Assembly (NCBI GenBank): GCA_031384695.1
Contig: JANNAV010000002.1
Span: 1 to 19,205 of the forward strand
DNA: 19,205 nt
DNA from: JANNAV01 sp031384695
GTDB taxonomy: Bacteria > Pseudomonadota > Alphaproteobacteria > Rhodobacterales > Rhodobacteraceae
Direction: 5' to 3'
A program made the translations under genes and the position numbers. Positions 1 through 7,135 of this stretch are shown here, in pieces (within the stretch, counting starts at the first letter, position 1; the number at the start of each line of letters is the position of its first letter). The notes beneath the pieces were generated by a model. The model was not told where the DNA came from and ran no database searches. It was given only the letters and a program-made list of their open reading frames with translations.

Positions 1-143
1 TTCTGGAAGTTCTCGCATTTGAAATAGAGGTCGGCCCCGGTGAGGGCGTTGAGATAGGCCGAGGTCAGAACCGGCGTGTGATGGATATGGGGGGCAATGC
101 GGGCATGGGCCGCCTCGACGTCGGCGTAGGTCGGGATATACAT
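1..143 (-). CDS. bhcB: beta-hydroxyaspartate dehydratase BhcB, N-terminal fragment
   Basis: This is the first 47 codons of a PLP-dependent serine/threonine-dehydratase-fold enzyme; the gene runs off the left edge. The visible protein starts MYIPTYADV and reaches FKCENFQ. The Lys in that motif is the PLP-binding lysine of the threonine dehydratase family. In the beta-hydroxyaspartate cycle BhcB removes water from beta-hydroxyaspartate to give iminosuccinate. The family alone would also allow a serine/threonine dehydratase or racemase. The BhcB call rests on context: it follows bhcA by 10 bp, with a strong GGAGG ribosome site (complement of 149-153) 5 nt before the ATG, and bhcR diverges beyond bhcA. 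bhcC and bhcD would be expected further left, outside the window. Confidence 0.82.
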   Translation of the reverse strand, partial: MYIPTYADVEAAHARIAPHIHHTPVLTSAYLNALTGADLYFKCENFQ

Positions 144-153
144 CAAAGCCTCC

Positions 154-1323
154 TCAAACCGTGGTGCTGCGATAATGGTCCTGCGCCGCCGCAACGCCCG
201 AGCCGAGTGTGACCGGCCAGCCCAGATCGGCCATGCACATCTCGGCGCAGGCGAGGCCCGACAGCAGCATCACATCCGTGAGCATCCCCAGATGGCCGAT
301 GCGGAACACTTTGCCCGCAACCTCGCCCAAACCGACCCCGAAGGCCACGCCGTACTTCTGCGCGGCCAGTTGCACCAGTGCGGTGCCGTCGCAACCCGCA
401 GGCACCATCACCGCCGTGATGGTATCGGAGTAAAGTTCGGGCGACACCGCGCAGGGCCGCATGCCCCATGCCGCAACCGCGCGCCGCACGCCTGTCGCGA
501 GGCGGTGATGGCGGGCGTAAACCGCGTCCAGCCCCTCATCCTCCAGCATCTCAATCGCCGCAGCGAGGCCTGCGATCAGGCCGACAGGTGGCGTGTAGGG
601 AAAGCCGCCCGCCGCATTGCTGCGCAGCATATCGTTGAAATCAAAGAAGGTTCGCGGCAGCGTGGCGGTTGCCATCGCCGCCAGCGCCTTGGGCGAAACC
701 CCGAGGATCGCCAGACCAACCGGCAGCATGAAGCCTTTCTGGCTGCCCGCGATGGCGATATCGACGCCCCAGCCCGCCATCTCGAACGGCATCGAGCCGA
801 TCGACGACACGCCATCGACATACAGCATCGCGGGGTGCGCGGTCGCATCCATCGCCGCACGAATGCCCGTGATATCGGATTTCACGCCGGTGGCGGTCTC
901 ATTATGGGTGGCCAGAACCGCCTTGATACGGTGCTGCGTATCGGCCTGCAACGCCGCCCTGATCGCGGCCAGCGGCGCGCCCTGACCCCAGGGAGCTTCG
1001 ATGATTTCAACGTTCAGGCCATGGCGCTGGCACATGTCGATCCAGCGGTGGCTGAACATGCCGAACCGCGCCGCGAGAACTGTGTCGCCAGCAGACAATG
1101 TGTTGGAAATCGCCGCTTCCCAGCCGCCGGTGCCGGTAGAAGGCAGAATGATCACCTCGCCCGCCACCATCTTCAACACCCGTTTCACCCCGGCCACCGC
1201 CGGTTTGAACATGCGCCCGAAGGCGGGCGAGCGGTGATCAAGGGTGGCGATATCACACGCCTTGCGGATGGCATCCGGGATATTGGTGGGGCCGGGGATG
1301 AACACCGGGTTCTGGCTGGACAT
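154..1323 (-). CDS. bhcA: L-aspartate--glyoxylate aminotransferase BhcA
   Basis: A 389-residue class V (fold type I) aminotransferase. In the beta-hydroxyaspartate cycle it transfers the amino group of aspartate to glyoxylate, giving glycine and oxaloacetate; glycine then goes to the aldolase BhcC. Visible features are an N-terminal FIPGPTNIP motif, the PSTGTGGWE cofactor-phosphate region near residues 61-69, the ATHNETATG substrate region near 138-146, the VDGVSSIGS stretch near 169-177, and the PLP lysine in GSQKGFMLP (Lys196). The C-terminal GSGVAAAQ followed by HYR matches the Paracoccus BhcA pattern as I remember it. I chose the ATG at 1323 because MSSQNP matches the family start and a GGAG site (complement of 1331-1334) precedes it; the reading frame itself is open to 1377. 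Serine--glyoxylate aminotransferase is the nearest alternative, but the BhcB fragment and the divergent IclR regulator favour BhcA. Confidence 0.9.
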   Translation of the reverse strand: MSSQNPVFIPGPTNIPDAIRKACDIATLDHRSPAFGRMFKPAVAGVKRVLKMVAGEVIILPSTGTGGWEAAISNTLSAGDTVLAARFGMFSHRWIDMCQRHGLNVEIIEAPWGQGAPLAAIRAALQADTQHRIKAVLATHNETATGVKSDITGIRAAMDATAHPAMLYVDGVSSIGSMPFEMAGWGVDIAIAGSQKGFMLPVGLAILGVSPKALAAMATATLPRTFFDFNDMLRSNAAGGFPYTPPVGLIAGLAAAIEMLEDEGLDAVYARHHRLATGVRRAVAAWGMRPCAVSPELYSDTITAVMVPAGCDGTALVQLAAQKYGVAFGVGLGEVAGKVFRIGHLGMLTDVMLLSGLACAEMCMADLGWPVTLGSGVAAAQDHYRSTTV

Positions 1324-1388
1324 GATCTGGCTCCGTTCTGCTGTGCTCAGCCTAAGCGGTTGCGGAACCCGGTGCAATTTTTTCGAAA

Positions 1389-1434
1389 TTGTTTTTCACT
1401 GGGTGAAAAATATGATATTTGCGAGGGCAATCAA
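1389..1434. promoter_or_regulatory. overlapping divergent promoters of bhcA and bhcR (predicted)
   Basis: The 162-bp bhcA-bhcR gap is AT-rich in its middle, unlike its surroundings. For bhcR (plus) I read TTGTTT at 1389-1394, a 16-bp spacer and TATGAT at 1411-1416. For bhcA (minus) I read TTGATT (complement of 1429-1434), a 16-bp spacer and TATTTT (complement of 1407-1412). The two -10 boxes overlap, so polymerases on the two promoters would exclude each other. Both matches are imperfect and were found by eye; start sites are not known. Confidence 0.45.
1392..1410. promoter_or_regulatory. inverted repeat, likely BhcR operator
   Basis: A perfect inverted repeat, TTTTTCAC-TGG-GTGAAAAA (8-bp arms, 3-bp spacer), lies in the bhcA-bhcR gap. 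It fills the spacer of the predicted bhcR promoter and covers the predicted bhcA -10 region. IclR-family proteins usually bind such palindromes of about 15-20 bp. BhcR of Paracoccus is reported to bind this intergenic region and to release DNA with glyoxylate. A smaller palindrome, TTTCGAAA (1381-1388), lies just to the left and could be part of an extended site. That this is the actual operator is inferred. Confidence 0.6.
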
Positions 1435-1485
1435 CATCTAACGCTTTTTCATCGCAATCTGACCCCTGATCATGGAGCAAGACCA

Positions 1486-2301
1486 ATGGCTGATCAACCG
1501 CGCCTGCGCGGCCGCCCCAAGGCGTTTCAGGATAAATCCGAGCAGAACACCGTCCAGGCGCTGGACCGGGCGCTGGGCCTGATGGAGGTGTTGAGCGAGG
1601 CGTCGGGCCTTAGCCTGTCGGAGTTGGCCGAGCGGACGGGGCAGGCGGTGGCCACGGTTTTCCGCGCCCTTGCCACCTTGCAGGCGCGCGGCATGGTCGA
1701 GATCGAGGAGCCGGGTCAGTTGTGGCACATCGGCGGCGGCGCGTTTCGCATCGGCTCGGCGTTTTTGCGCCGCACCAAGGTGGTCGAGCGGGCGCGGCAG
1801 CCAATGGACCAGTTGATGCGCGACACCGGCGAGACCGCCAATCTGGGCATCGAGGCGGGCGACGAGGTGCTGTTTCTGGCGCAGGTGGAAACCCATCACG
1901 CGATCCGGGCGTTCTTTCCGCCGGGCACCATGGGGCCGATGCATGTGTCGGGGATCGGCAAGGCGTTGCTGGCATGGTCGCATGAGGAAAAGGTGGCGGG
2001 GATACTGGCGCGGCGGGGTCTGGCGCGGTTCACCTCGCTGTCGATCACCTCGCCCGAACTTCTGGCGCGCGATCTGGCGAAGACGCGCGCGCGGGGCTAT
2101 GCGATCGACGATCAGGAGCGCGCGGAGGGCATGCGCTGTGTGGCGGCGCCGGTTTTCAACGCTTACGGCGAGCCGGTGGCGGGGATCTCGGTTTCGGGCC
2201 CGGCATTTCGGATGGGGCTTTCGGATGCAGTGCGGTTTGGCGCTTTGGTGCGGGCGGCGGCGGACCGGGTGACGGCTGCGACAGGGGGGGTGCGGGCGTG
2301 A
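1486..2301 (+). CDS. bhcR: IclR-family transcriptional regulator BhcR
   Basis: A 271-residue IclR-type regulator, the usual family length. Residues about 22-85 form the winged helix-turn-helix (LSLSELAERTGQAVATVFRA is the helix-turn-helix core, about 42-61). Residues about 100-265 form the effector-binding domain, with the typical HVSGIGKALLAW stretch (153-164), a DDQERAEGMRCVAAPV stretch (208-223) and a GISVSGPA motif (233-240). A basic N-terminal tail (RLRGRPK) precedes the domain. The frame is open upstream to 175, but that part is antisense to bhcA. The ATG at 1486 has GGAG at 1473-1476 and fits the family start. Its place divergent from bhcA identifies it as the cycle's regulator. The known effector of BhcR is glyoxylate; that this protein shares it is inferred. 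Confidence 0.87.
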   Translation: MADQPRLRGRPKAFQDKSEQNTVQALDRALGLMEVLSEASGLSLSELAERTGQAVATVFRALATLQARGMVEIEEPGQLWHIGGGAFRIGSAFLRRTKVVERARQPMDQLMRDTGETANLGIEAGDEVLFLAQVETHHAIRAFFPPGTMGPMHVSGIGKALLAWSHEEKVAGILARRGLARFTSLSITSPELLARDLAKTRARGYAIDDQERAEGMRCVAAPVFNAYGEPVAGISVSGPAFRMGLSDAVRFGALVRAAADRVTAATGGVRA

Positions 2302-2324
2302 GAGGACGGTGTTGCGGTGGGGTG

Positions 2325-2359
2325 GGAGCCTCCGGCGGGGATATTTGAGCAGAGAAGAA
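2325..2359 (+). repeat. intergenic GC-stem/TATTT/purine motif typical of Rhodobacterales
   Basis: The 129-bp gap between bhcR and the GAPDH gene holds CCTCCGGCGGGGATATTTG (2329-2347) followed by a purine run, AGCAGAGAAGAA, to 2359. From memory, very similar strings (a CCTCCGGCGGG-type stem, then TATTT, then an A/G-rich tail) recur between genes in Rhodobacteraceae genomes, often just after a stop codon, as here (24 bp after bhcR). It may act as a transcript end or processing element. I see only this one copy in the window, so the repeat status is recalled rather than shown. Confidence 0.4.
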
Positions 2360-2430
2360 CCGGGGGCAGGGGGGCATTGAACAAGCCGGAGTTGCGTGAT
2401 CTGACAGACACCGGGCCAGCAGGGGGCAGC

Positions 2431-3402
2431 ATGCGCGTTTTCATCAATGGATTTGGGCGGATCGGGCGGTCGGTTTTGCGGGCGGCGCTGTTGGGGGCGG
2501 GACATAGCATTGATATCGTTGGCATAAATGATATCGCGGCGGGTGAGATGTGCGCCTATCTGTTTGAATTCGACTCCGTTTTCGGACCCTGGCATGGCAG
2601 TGTTGCGCTGGAGGGGGCGCGGCTGGTGATCAATGGCCGGGCCATTCCGCTGTACCGCACCGCCGATATCTCGACCCTTGATCTGGCCCATGTCGATCTG
2701 GTGATGGAATGCACCGGGCGCGCCGATGCGCGCGAGGTTGCCGTGCGGGGCTTGCAGGCGGGGGCCGCGCGGGTTTTGATATCGGGGCCGTCATTGGCGG
2801 CAGATGTTACCATCGTTTTGGGGGCGAATGAGGCAGAGTTGCGGGGGCAAGCCATCGTTTCCAATGCCTCCTGCACCACCAATGCGCTGGCGCCGCTGGT
2901 GCGGTTGATCGACGCGCAATGGGGCGTTTTGACCGGCTCGATGACCACCATTCACTGTTACACCGGCAGCCAGCCGACGGTGGATGCGCCTGCGGCGGAT
3001 TTTTCACGTTCGCGGGCGGCGGCCTTGTCGATGGTGCCCACCACTACCTCGGCGCAGCGGTTGCTGGATCTGGTGTTGCCGCAGATTGCCGGCCGGATCG
3101 AGGCGTCGGCGGTGCGGGTGCCCACGGCCAGCGTTTCGGCGGTGGATCTGGTGGTGATGACTGGGCGGCCTGCCACGGCGGCGCAAGTGAATGCCGTGCT
3201 GGCGGCGGCGGGTGGGGTGATCGGGGCGACAAGGCAGGCGCTGGTGTCATCCGATCTGCGGGCGCGGCCGGAGAGTATCATCATGGCGCTGCCCGAGACG
3301 CGGGTAACAAAGGGTGGCATGCTGCGGGTGTTTGGCTGGTATGACAATGAATGGGGCTTTTCCAACCGCATGCTGGATATCGCCCGCCTGATGGCCGTGT
3401 GA
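2431..3402 (+). CDS. GAPDH-family dehydrogenase, divergent (possibly erythrose-4-phosphate type)
   Basis: A 323-residue protein of the glyceraldehyde-3-phosphate/erythrose-4-phosphate dehydrogenase family, slightly short (usual 330-340). It has the NAD-binding GFGRIGR (7-13), the catalytic cysteine in SNASCTTN (Cys148), the catalytic histidine in TIHCYTG (His175), RVPTASVSAVDL (229-240) and WYDNEWGFSNRMLD near the end. The phosphate-site loop usually reads T-G-A-A; here it is TTTSAQ (204-209), so the conserved glycine is lost. The ending ETRVTKGGML before WYDNEW recalls Epd more than GapA. The ATG at 2431 is preceded by AGGGGG (2421-2426). It is unlikely to be the main glycolytic enzyme given this divergence and its isolated place between bhcR and a transport operon. 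Oxidation of G3P or E4P (the latter feeding PLP synthesis) are both possible. Confidence 0.8.
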   Translation: MRVFINGFGRIGRSVLRAALLGAGHSIDIVGINDIAAGEMCAYLFEFDSVFGPWHGSVALEGARLVINGRAIPLYRTADISTLDLAHVDLVMECTGRADAREVAVRGLQAGAARVLISGPSLAADVTIVLGANEAELRGQAIVSNASCTTNALAPLVRLIDAQWGVLTGSMTTIHCYTGSQPTVDAPAADFSRSRAAALSMVPTTTSAQRLLDLVLPQIAGRIEASAVRVPTASVSAVDLVVMTGRPATAAQVNAVLAAAGGVIGATRQALVSSDLRARPESIIMALPETRVTKGGMLRVFGWYDNEWGFSNRMLDIARLMAV

Positions 3403-3429
3403 CGCGCGCCTGACCTTGAAGGAAACCTG

Positions 3430-4548
3430 ATGCAGCGCGAAACCATCGCCTTGCGCGGTGACAGCCCCGGCAGCCTGCGGCAGCTTGCGGTTTTCCGGTA
3501 TGGCACGCCCGGGCGGGGGCCGAAGATCTATCTGCAAGCGGGGCTGCATGCCGATGAGATGCCCGGGGTGCTGGTGTTGCAGCATCTGCTGGGCTTGCTT
3601 GACGCCGCCGAGCCGCAATTGACCGGCGAAGTGGTGGTGGTGCCAGCGGCCAACCCGATCGGGCTTGGGCAATGGGCGTTTCAGCGGCCTTTGGGGCGGC
3701 AAGAGGCGGAAACCATGCATAACTTCAACCGGGGTTTTGCCGATCTGGCCGCATTGACGGCTGTTGATCTGGAGCCGCAATTGACGGATGACGCCACTGT
3801 CAACCGCGGGCTGATCCGGGCGGCGTTTCGCGGCGCTTTGACCGGGCTGGCGGCGGCGGCGCGCAGCGATATGGGGCAATTGCAGGCGGTGCTGCTGCTT
3901 TTGTCCTGCGATGCCGATTATGTGCTTGATCTGCACTGCGACCACCGCGCGGTGCTGCATCTTTATGCCTCGCCCGCGCGCCCGCACGACACCGATCTTT
4001 TGTGCCGTGCGACGGGATCAAAGCTGGCCCTTGTGCAGGATATCTCGGGGGGTAATGCTTTCGACGAGGCCCATACCGCGCCCTGGCTTTTGTTGCAGCG
4101 CCGTTTCGGCGACCGGTTTCCCATTCCGGCCGGATGTTTTGCCACCACGCTGGAATATCGCGGCCAGTTCGATGTGGATGATCAGACGGCGCTGCAGGAT
4201 GCGCGCAATCTGATGACGTTTCTGGCCGCCATCGGTGCGTTGCAGGGCTGGCCCGAGGCACCCGGCCATCCGGCCGCACCTTGCCTGCCGCTGGGCGGGG
4301 CGGTGGAGGTGTTTGCGCCGCATGCGGGGGTGGTCACATGGCTTGCCCGGCCGGGTGACCAGGTGAAAACCGGCGATGCGCTGGCCCATGTCACCGATCC
4401 CTTCAGCCGACAGCGCAGCCCGGTGCCCGCGCCCTGTGATGGCATGATGTTTCGCGCCGAACTTTGGCATGCGTGCCTGCGCGGCGCCAGCCTTGCGCAT
4501 GTTGCCGGAGAAAATGTCTTGCGCGGTGGCGATCTGCTGTCAGACTGA
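3430..4548 (+). CDS. AstE/AspA-family zinc deacylase
   Basis: A 372-residue protein of the succinylglutamate desuccinylase/aspartoacylase (M14-like) family. These enzymes cleave N-acyl bonds of amino acids with one zinc. Expected ligands are visible: His40 and Glu43 in AGLHADEMPG, and His169 in DLHCD. Asn-Arg of NFNRG (100-101) and catalytic Glu242 in TLEYRG also fit the family. Residues about 289-325 (AVEVFAPHAGVV, then PGDQVKTGDALAHV) form a small beta-barrel like the lipoyl/biotinyl fold found at the C-terminus of many predicted deacylases. It lies 27 bp after the GAPDH gene and 27 bp before oppA, on the same strand, so co-transcription is likely. No secretion signal is seen, so it should act on imported compounds. 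The exact acyl substrate (acetyl-aspartate, succinyl-glutamate, acetyl-diaminobutyrate or other) cannot be told. Confidence 0.85.
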   Translation: MQRETIALRGDSPGSLRQLAVFRYGTPGRGPKIYLQAGLHADEMPGVLVLQHLLGLLDAAEPQLTGEVVVVPAANPIGLGQWAFQRPLGRQEAETMHNFNRGFADLAALTAVDLEPQLTDDATVNRGLIRAAFRGALTGLAAAARSDMGQLQAVLLLLSCDADYVLDLHCDHRAVLHLYASPARPHDTDLLCRATGSKLALVQDISGGNAFDEAHTAPWLLLQRRFGDRFPIPAGCFATTLEYRGQFDVDDQTALQDARNLMTFLAAIGALQGWPEAPGHPAAPCLPLGGAVEVFAPHAGVVTWLARPGDQVKTGDALAHVTDPFSRQRSPVPAPCDGMMFRAELWHACLRGASLAHVAGENVLRGGDLLSD

Positions 4549-4575
4549 CTGCAAATTCAGTGGGGGGAGTCTCTG

Positions 4576-6171
4576 ATGCCGAAACTGTTCGGAACTGCAC
4601 TTTGCGGCCTGGTTCTGGCTGCCTCGCTTGCCTTTGCCGCGCCGGTTCTGGCCGATGATATTCTGGACCGGGGGGTTGGTTCGGAATGGTCGTCGCTTGA
4701 TCCGCATGTCAATTTCGATGCCGCCGCGGGCTGGATCATGATGGATGCCTATGAAGGGCTGGTGACGTTTGGCCCCACCGGCGATATCCGCCCCGGGGCC
4801 GCCGAAAGCTGGGATGCCAGTGCCGACGGCAAGACCTATACCTTCCATCTGCGCGACGGGTTGAAATGGTCGAACGGCGATCCTTTGACGGCGCAAGATT
4901 ATCTCGCGGGGTTTCTGCGCACGCTGAACCCGGCCACGGCCACCGAAAAGGGGTATTATTTCTATTCGGTGATCCGGGTGAAAGGCGCCAAGGATCTGGC
5001 CGAAGGCACCACCACCGACCCGGCCACGCTTGGCATAACCGCACCCGACGCGCGCACCATTGTGGTGGAAATGCTGTCGCCCGCGCCGCATATCCTTGAT
5101 ATCATGGGCGCGTTTCAGGCCCCGCCGTTGCATGGCCCAAGCTTTGCCGCCAATGGGGCGGCGGGGTTCATTGATCCGGCCAAGGTGGTGTCCAACGGCG
5201 CTTATGTGATCAAGGAGGTGGTGCCGCAAAGCCATGTCTATCTTGAGGCCAATCCCAACTATTGGGATGCGGCCAACGTGAAGATCAAGAAGGTGAAATA
5301 CCACGTCACCGAAGATGTCTCGACCGAGTTGAAGCGCTACCGCGCGGGCGAGATCGACATCACCTATGATATCCCGCTTAATCAGACCGAGGCGCTGCTG
5401 GCCGAGATACCGGCCGAGGTTTATCTTTACGGCTCCACCCAGGTGGATTACTACAGCTTTAACCTGACCAAGGAACCGTTCAAGAACATAGACTTGCGCC
5501 GTGCCCTGTCGCTCGCCATCGACCGTGAGACGCTTGAGAACAAGATCGTCAAGGCCGGTGCCCCGCCCGTGATGAACTATGCCGGGGGCTTTGATCCAAG
5601 CTATGACGGGCCTTCGATAGCCGAGGCGGCGCTGACACAGGCCGAGCGCGAAACCCTGGCGCAGGAACTTTACGCCAAGGCGGGCTACGGCCCCGGCAAC
5701 CCGCTGCAGATCTCGATTGCCACCACGGTGGCCGAGGATGTGACCCGCCGCGCGCAGGGGGTGGCGCTGATGTGGAAAAAGGTGCTGGGGGTTGAGGCGA
5801 CGGTGAATGCCTCGGAACGCAAGGCATGGCTTGATCTCTTTTACACCGCCGACTGGGATGTGTTCGGCGATAATCTGGTGGGCGATTTTGCCGGTGCCGA
5901 AACCTATCTGGCCTATATGCGCCCCTCGGCGGAACCGGGCTATAACTGGGTGAAGCCCGAATACGACGCGGCGATGGACGTGGCCGCCAACATTCCCGAC
6001 AAACCAAACCGTAACAAGGCGCTGGCTGCGGCCGAGAAGATTTTGCTGGATGATTACATCTTTGCGCCGCTGTCGCACGCCCCCACCCGGCATCTGATCA
6101 AGCCGAATGTCAAAGGATTTGGCAAATCGGTGGCAGGCTATGACAATTCGCAATTTCTTTCGTTCGAATAG
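4576..6171 (+). CDS. oppA: oligopeptide ABC transporter substrate-binding protein OppA
   Basis: A 531-residue periplasmic binding protein of the SBP_bac_5 family. The signal peptide ends near residue 26 (LAFAAPVLA, then DDI), with no lipobox cysteine, so it is a soluble periplasmic protein. OppA-type signatures run through it: YEGLVTF, RPGAAESWDAS, TYTFHLRDGLKWSNGDPLTA, RTLNPATA, VSNGAYVIKE, NYWDAANVKI and RYRAGEIDIT. GDFAGAETYL aligns without gaps with the E. coli OppA segment that contains Asp419, the residue that binds the peptide amino terminus; here it is Asp437. That suggests peptides with a free N-terminus. The ATG at 4576 follows a strong GGGGGGAG (4562-4569). It heads the transporter genes; a hairpin after its stop would favour higher yield of OppA than of the membrane parts. 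Confidence 0.92.
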   Translation: MPKLFGTALCGLVLAASLAFAAPVLADDILDRGVGSEWSSLDPHVNFDAAAGWIMMDAYEGLVTFGPTGDIRPGAAESWDASADGKTYTFHLRDGLKWSNGDPLTAQDYLAGFLRTLNPATATEKGYYFYSVIRVKGAKDLAEGTTTDPATLGITAPDARTIVVEMLSPAPHILDIMGAFQAPPLHGPSFAANGAAGFIDPAKVVSNGAYVIKEVVPQSHVYLEANPNYWDAANVKIKKVKYHVTEDVSTELKRYRAGEIDITYDIPLNQTEALLAEIPAEVYLYGSTQVDYYSFNLTKEPFKNIDLRRALSLAIDRETLENKIVKAGAPPVMNYAGGFDPSYDGPSIAEAALTQAERETLAQELYAKAGYGPGNPLQISIATTVAEDVTRRAQGVALMWKKVLGVEATVNASERKAWLDLFYTADWDVFGDNLVGDFAGAETYLAYMRPSAEPGYNWVKPEYDAAMDVAANIPDKPNRNKALAAAEKILLDDYIFAPLSHAPTRHLIKPNVKGFGKSVAGYDNSQFLSFE

Positions 6172-6180
6172 CTGGTGTCG

Positions 6181-6193
6181 GGGGGTAACCCCC
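6181..6193 (+). promoter_or_regulatory. small stem-loop between oppA and oppB
   Basis: GGGGG-TAA-CCCCC, 10 nt after the oppA stop, can fold into a 5-bp GC hairpin; there is no T-run after it. Such hairpins after a binding-protein gene often protect the upstream mRNA or cause partial termination, so that the binding protein outnumbers the permease. The function is inferred from position. Confidence 0.45.
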
Positions 6194-6211
6194 GCGCCGT
6201 GACAGCATCAG

Positions 6212-7135
6212 ATGCTTCGCTTCACCCTTAAACGCCTGATCGACGGTGCCATCACTCTGGCGGCCCTTGTCACCTTGACGTTTTTCGTGATGCGGCTGGC
6301 ACCGGGGGGGCCGTTTTCCAAATCACGCAAGGTTTCGGCCGAGGTTCTGGCCATCATCGAGAAGAAATATCACCTCGACGAGCCGATCCCCCAGCAGTTT
6401 GCCCGCTATGTCTGGGGGCTTTTGCACCTTGATTTCGGCCCCTCCACCCGGTTTCGCGATTATGATGTGGGGGCACTGCTGGCGTCGGGCCTGCCCTATT
6501 CGCTGACCATCGGATTCTGGGCGGTGGTTGTGGCCACATTGATCGGGGTGTCGCTTGGCATTGCGGGGGCGCTGCGGCGCAACTCTGCCACCGATTATCT
6601 GGCGGGGATCGTCGGCGTCGTCGGCATCGCCATTCCGATATTCGTGATCGGCCCGCTGTTTCAGGTGATTTTCGCGCTCAAGCTTGGCTGGTTGCCGGTG
6701 GGGGGGTGGAACGACGGGCTGCGCTCGCTGATCCTGCCGGTGCTGGTGCTGTCCTTGCCCAACATCGCCTATATCTCGCGCATCACCCGCACCTCGATGA
6801 TCGAGGTGATGCGCGAGAATTATGTCCGCACCGCGCGGGCCAAGGGCCTTGGCGCCGCCCGCACCATCCGCAGCCACGCCCTGAAAGGCGCGCTGTTGCC
6901 GGTGATTGCCTATCTTGGGCCGGCCACGGCGGCCATCATCACAGGCTCGGTGCTGATCGAGACGATTTTCGCCGTGCCCGGCATCGGGCGTCATTTTGTC
7001 GATGCGGCGCTGAACCGCGATTACCCGCTGGTGATGGGGGTGACGGTGGTTTACGGCGGCCTGCTGATCGTGTTCAATATCGGCACGGATCTCATGCGCG
7101 GCTATCTTGACCCACGGGTGCGCAATGGCGGATAG
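6212..7135 (+). CDS. oppB: oligopeptide ABC transporter permease OppB
   Basis: A 307-residue inner-membrane permease of the DppB/OppB type, at family length. It starts with a membrane segment (about 9-29, ending MRLAPGGPF), then a periplasmic loop with KKYHLDEPI and DFGPSTRFRDYDVG, which are hallmark OppB strings. Further membrane segments lie at about 95-121, 131-155, 167-186, 228-250 and 272-295. The cytoplasmic coupling (EAA-type) loop reads ENYVRTARAKGLGAART (about 204-220). LPVGGWN and ALNRDYPLVMG are also OppB-like. The region before the ATG (GACAGCATCAG) has no good Shine-Dalgarno match, in contrast to oppA, which may limit translation. It forms the pore with OppC. Confidence 0.92.
   Translation: MLRFTLKRLIDGAITLAALVTLTFFVMRLAPGGPFSKSRKVSAEVLAIIEKKYHLDEPIPQQFARYVWGLLHLDFGPSTRFRDYDVGALLASGLPYSLTIGFWAVVVATLIGVSLGIAGALRRNSATDYLAGIVGVVGIAIPIFVIGPLFQVIFALKLGWLPVGGWNDGLRSLILPVLVLSLPNIAYISRITRTSMIEVMRENYVRTARAKGLGAARTIRSHALKGALLPVIAYLGPATAAIITGSVLIETIFAVPGIGRHFVDAALNRDYPLVMGVTVVYGGLLIVFNIGTDLMRGYLDPRVRNGG

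Noticed and set aside
175..1485. Upstream extension of the bhcR frame
   Set aside because: It would run antisense through all of bhcA; the IclR protein starts at 1486 with its own ribosome site and normal family length.
4540..6153. 537-codon open frame on the minus strand opposite oppA
   Set aside because: oppA on the plus strand has a signal peptide, a strong ribosome site and full family similarity; the antisense frame is a product of high GC and codon bias, with a histidine/arginine/glycine-rich, family-less translation.
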